Origin: Pseudomonadota bacterium
Lineage (GTDB): Bacteria > Pseudomonadota > Alphaproteobacteria > Caulobacterales > Aquidulcibacteraceae
DNA: 6,192 nt
Assembly (NCBI GenBank): GCA_023461135.1
Contig: JAEWNX010000337.1
Span: 1-6,192, forward strand
Reading direction: 5' to 3'
Position numbers and translations under genes: made by a program. Each line of letters begins with the position of its first letter. Position 1 is the stretch's first letter. Positions 4,117-6,192 of this stretch are shown here, in pieces. The notes under the pieces are model-generated. The model searched no databases and was not told the origin of the DNA. It saw nothing but the letters and a program-made list of their open reading frames with translations.

Positions 4117-4923
4117 ATGTCAGCGCGTCAGCTGATCGTCCTGGTCGTGGCTGGTATAGCAGCCGTCGCCGCTCTGCTGCTGATCCGCGGCATGGGTTCG
4201 CGCGAAGAAGCGCCTGCCGAACAAGCCGAGCAGATTTCGGGCGAGCAAATCCTCGTCGCTGCGCGCGACGTGCCGCAAGGCGCGGCGCTGACCCCGAGCG
4301 ACCTGGCCGTCGCCCTCTTCCCCGAGCGCTCCGTGGCGCCGAGCTTCGTGCGCCTCTCAGCGCAGCCGTCGGCGCAAGCTGATTTTGTGAACGGCGTGAC
4401 GCGTCGTGCGTTCGTGCAAGGCGAGCCGATCACCGCAAGCGGCGTGATCCAGCCGGACGGACGCGGCTTCATGGCCGCCCTGCTCCAGCCCGGGTTTCGC
4501 GCGGTCGCTGTCGAGATCGAAGACGGAACGGCCGCCGGCGGCTACATCCAGCCGAATGACCATGTCGACGTGCTCGTTACGACGCGCATGCAGAACCGCG
4601 ACGGCGGCGGTGGCGAACAGGTCAACAGCAACATCATCCTTGAAGACGTCCGCGTGCTTGCGCTGGGCGACACCACGCAAACGCAAACCACCGGCGAAGC
4701 GCCCGAAACGGTCAGCGCAGGCGTCGCGGTGCTCGAACTCACGGCTGAAGATGCGCGCGCGCTTGCGCTTGCAGACGAACTTGGAACGATCAGTCTGGCG
4801 TTGCGCGGCGTGCAGGTCGAAACCGTCGGCATGCGCGGGCCATCGAGCGGCCGCACCATCGGTCAGAGTTCAGGCGCCGTGCTGCTTCATCAGTACGGCA
4901 CGGTCAACGGGGGCCGCCGATGA
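4117..4923 (+). CDS. cpaB: Flp pilus assembly protein CpaB (RcpC)
   Basis: This 268-residue protein has an N-terminal membrane anchor (about residues 5-24), a SAF domain at about 43-107 ('I-L-V-A-A-R-D-V-P-Q-G-A-A-L-T-P-S-D-L') and an RcpC/CpaB domain at about 120-235. The latter has the typical start 'G-F-R-A-V-A-V-E' and 'Y-I-Q-P-N-D-H-V-D-V-L', and the end 'A-R-A-L-A-L-A-D-E-L-G-T-I-S-L-A-L-R-G'. CpaB/RcpC is a periplasmic inner-membrane-anchored factor that works with the secretin. A Gly-rich loop at 163-166 and a Thr/Gln-rich stretch at 186-192 probably form flexible linkers. Length is normal for the family. The stop TGA overlaps the cpaC ATG (ATGA), a sign of coupling. A 15-codon open frame (4064-4111) ends inside the ribosome-binding region. 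Confidence 0.95.
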   Translation: MSARQLIVLVVAGIAAVAALLLIRGMGSREEAPAEQAEQISGEQILVAARDVPQGAALTPSDLAVALFPERSVAPSFVRLSAQPSAQADFVNGVTRRAFVQGEPITASGVIQPDGRGFMAALLQPGFRAVAVEIEDGTAAGGYIQPNDHVDVLVTTRMQNRDGGGGEQVNSNIILEDVRVLALGDTTQTQTTGEAPETVSAGVAVLELTAEDARALALADELGTISLALRGVQVETVGMRGPSSGRTIGQSSGAVLLHQYGTVNGGRR

Positions 4924-6192
4924 ATGCGGGAAAGTCCTTTCGTCTTTCTCTGGCCACGGCGCTTTCGGCAGCCGTGGCCATCGCGCCTACTTACGCAACA
5001 GCGCAAGTTGAACCCGCGGATGCGCCATCGCTGCGCATCACGAACGGGGGCGGCGGCGGCGCGCGGTCAGCTTCGCTCGTCCTGCCGTTCGGCAAGTCGG
5101 CGATCATCGATCTGCCGGCGGACGCGCGTGACGTGCTCATCTCCAACCCGCAGATCGCCGACGCCACCATCCGCACGGCGCGCCGCGCCTATGTGATCGG
5201 CCGCCAGCTCGGACAAACCAACCTCTTCTTCTTCGACGCCGCCGGCCGCCAGATCGCCAACGTCGAAATTCGCGTCGAGCCCGATGTCGAGCCGCTGAAC
5301 GGCATCCTGCGCCGGCACTCGTCGGAATCGCAAATCCAGGCCGAAGCCGTGAACGGGTCGGTCGTCCTCTCGGGCACGGCGCGCAGCGCCGCCGAAGCCG
5401 ATCGCGCGCGTCAGATCGCGACGCAGTTCATCTCCACCGCAGGCGGCGGCGGCGCTGGCGGCACCGAAAACCGCATCGTCAACCTGATCCAGGTGCAGGG
5501 CAGCGAGCAGGTGCTCGTGCGCGTGCGCGTTGTCGAGATGAGCCGTACGCTGGTGCGCCAGCTCGGCATCAATGCGAACTACGAAGAGATGATCAACCAG
5601 CTGGTGGGCGAGGACGACTTCCTCGATCTCGCCACGCGCAACGGCTTCTCGATCAACGGCGCCATACTCGGCGGCCTGACCGCAACCGGCGGCGTCGCGG
5701 AGAACATCCTGCGGCCGAACAGCTTGGCCTACCCAGGCCCCGTCGTCGATCCCAGCATCACGCCCGGCGACGCCGGCGTCGGCGGCTATCAATTTGACCC
5801 CGACACGCTGCAGGAAACGTGGGGCCCGGGGCATGTCGAACGGGCGCGCAGCACCGACGCGACGATCGAAGCGTTCGAGCGCGCCGGCCTGTTGCGCGTG
5901 CTCGCTGAACCGAACCTCACCGCAATCTCGGGCGAAGCGGCGCGCTTCCTCGCCGGCGGCGAATTCCCGGTTCCGGTCAGTTCTGAGGACGGACAGATTT
6001 CCGTCGAGTTCAAACCGTTCGGCGTCGGGCTCGCATTCACGCCCGTCGTGATGTCCGGCGGACGCATTTCGCTCAAGGTCGCGACCGAAGTCAGCGAACT
6101 CACCTCTGAGGGCGCCATCTCCACAGGCGACACGCCGATCCGCAATCAAGATGGCACGACGACCGTCATCCGCGGCATCACTATCCCTGCCC
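4920..6192 (+). CDS. cpaC: Flp pilus secretin CpaC (RcpA), C-terminus beyond the window
   Basis: The frame stays open from the ATG at 4920 to the window end, giving 424 codons of the outer-membrane channel subunit. A signal peptide ends about A-T-A28|Q29. A Gly run (43-47) leads into the pilus N domain at 53-122 ('S-N-P-Q-I-A-D', 'G-R-Q-L-G-Q-T-N-L'). A BON-like domain follows at about 123-172. Next come a second Gly-rich linker and the secretin domain, starting around 'V-L-V-R-V-R-V-V-E-M'. The conserved core is near residues 322-375: 'L-R-V-L-A-E-P-N-L-T-A-I-S-G-E', 'F-L-A-G-G-E-F-P-V-P' and 'E-F-K-P-F-G-V-G-L-A-F-T-P'. The last visible residues, 'V-I-R-G-I-T-I-P-A', lie before the final barrel strands, so perhaps 70-130 residues are missing. 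The start overlaps the cpaB stop by four bases, and G-rich sequence just upstream may serve as Shine-Dalgarno. Confidence 0.96.
   Translation, partial: MNAGKSFRLSLATALSAAVAIAPTYATAQVEPADAPSLRITNGGGGGARSASLVLPFGKSAIIDLPADARDVLISNPQIADATIRTARRAYVIGRQLGQTNLFFFDAAGRQIANVEIRVEPDVEPLNGILRRHSSESQIQAEAVNGSVVLSGTARSAAEADRARQIATQFISTAGGGGAGGTENRIVNLIQVQGSEQVLVRVRVVEMSRTLVRQLGINANYEEMINQLVGEDDFLDLATRNGFSINGAILGGLTATGGVAENILRPNSLAYPGPVVDPSITPGDAGVGGYQFDPDTLQETWGPGHVERARSTDATIEAFERAGLLRVLAEPNLTAISGEAARFLAGGEFPVPVSSEDGQISVEFKPFGVGLAFTPVVMSGGRISLKVATEVSELTSEGAISTGDTPIRNQDGTTTVIRGITIPA

Noticed and set aside
5067..6149. A 360-codon open frame on the minus strand opposite cpaC
   Set aside because: cpaC on the plus strand is continuous and matches the secretin family throughout. 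The antisense translation is low-complexity Arg/Ala/Asp-rich.
1..6192. Mobile element, CRISPR array, tRNA or defence system
   Set aside because: I saw no transposase or integrase, no regularly spaced repeats, no cloverleaf-like sequence and no nuclease or toxin-like genes. Gene content is pilus assembly plus two enzymes.

Overview
This window is the front part of an alphaproteobacterial Flp/Tad (tight adherence) pilus locus. The host is probably a member of Caulobacterales or a relative. The evidence is high GC, a 53-residue Flp pilin followed by a cpaA-cpaB-cpaC gene order like that of Caulobacter, promoter-like elements resembling the Caulobacter housekeeping type, and several TTAA-N7-TTAA-like (CtrA-type) sites at gene borders. 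The taxonomic placement is inference from gene content and style, not from a marker gene.

Layout, left to right. Positions 1-90 (minus) hold the first 30 codons of a gene resembling AMP nucleosidase. Positions 129-1720 (minus) hold a three-gene pilus accessory unit, read right to left. It starts with a small exported protein that resembles only the N-terminal domain of the CpaC secretin (1283-1720), followed by two TadE/TadG-like pseudopilins (662-1213 and 129-665) that overlap by 4 bases. Positions 1721-1987 are a divergent intergenic region ending in a strongly foldable leader RNA. Positions 1988-2149 (plus) encode the Flp major pilin, followed by two strong hairpins; the second is a textbook Rho-independent terminator. 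Positions 2250-3422 (minus) hold an ATP-grasp enzyme of the 'sugar-transfer associated' type, oriented against the pilus genes. From 3551 to the end (plus) come cpaA (prepilin peptidase), cpaB (periplasmic SAF/RcpC protein) and cpaC (outer-membrane secretin, cut off by the window edge).

How it fits together. CpaA should cleave the Flp prepilin and, by motif, probably both TadE-like pseudopilins, since all three have Gly before the cut and Glu at mature position +5. CpaC forms the outer-membrane channel and CpaB is its periplasmic partner. The small N-domain protein repeats the core of the CpaC N domain and may act at the same channel. The remaining machinery (CpaD, CpaE, CpaF, TadB/C) would be expected beyond the right edge.

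The most interesting items are the structured flp leader with a possible anti-Shine-Dalgarno contact, the stand-alone secretin N-domain protein with a C-x3-C tail, the antisense ATP-grasp gene lodged between pilin and peptidase with an altered metal-ligand motif, and the CtrA-like sites at transcription-unit borders. I saw no mobile element, CRISPR array, tRNA or rRNA.
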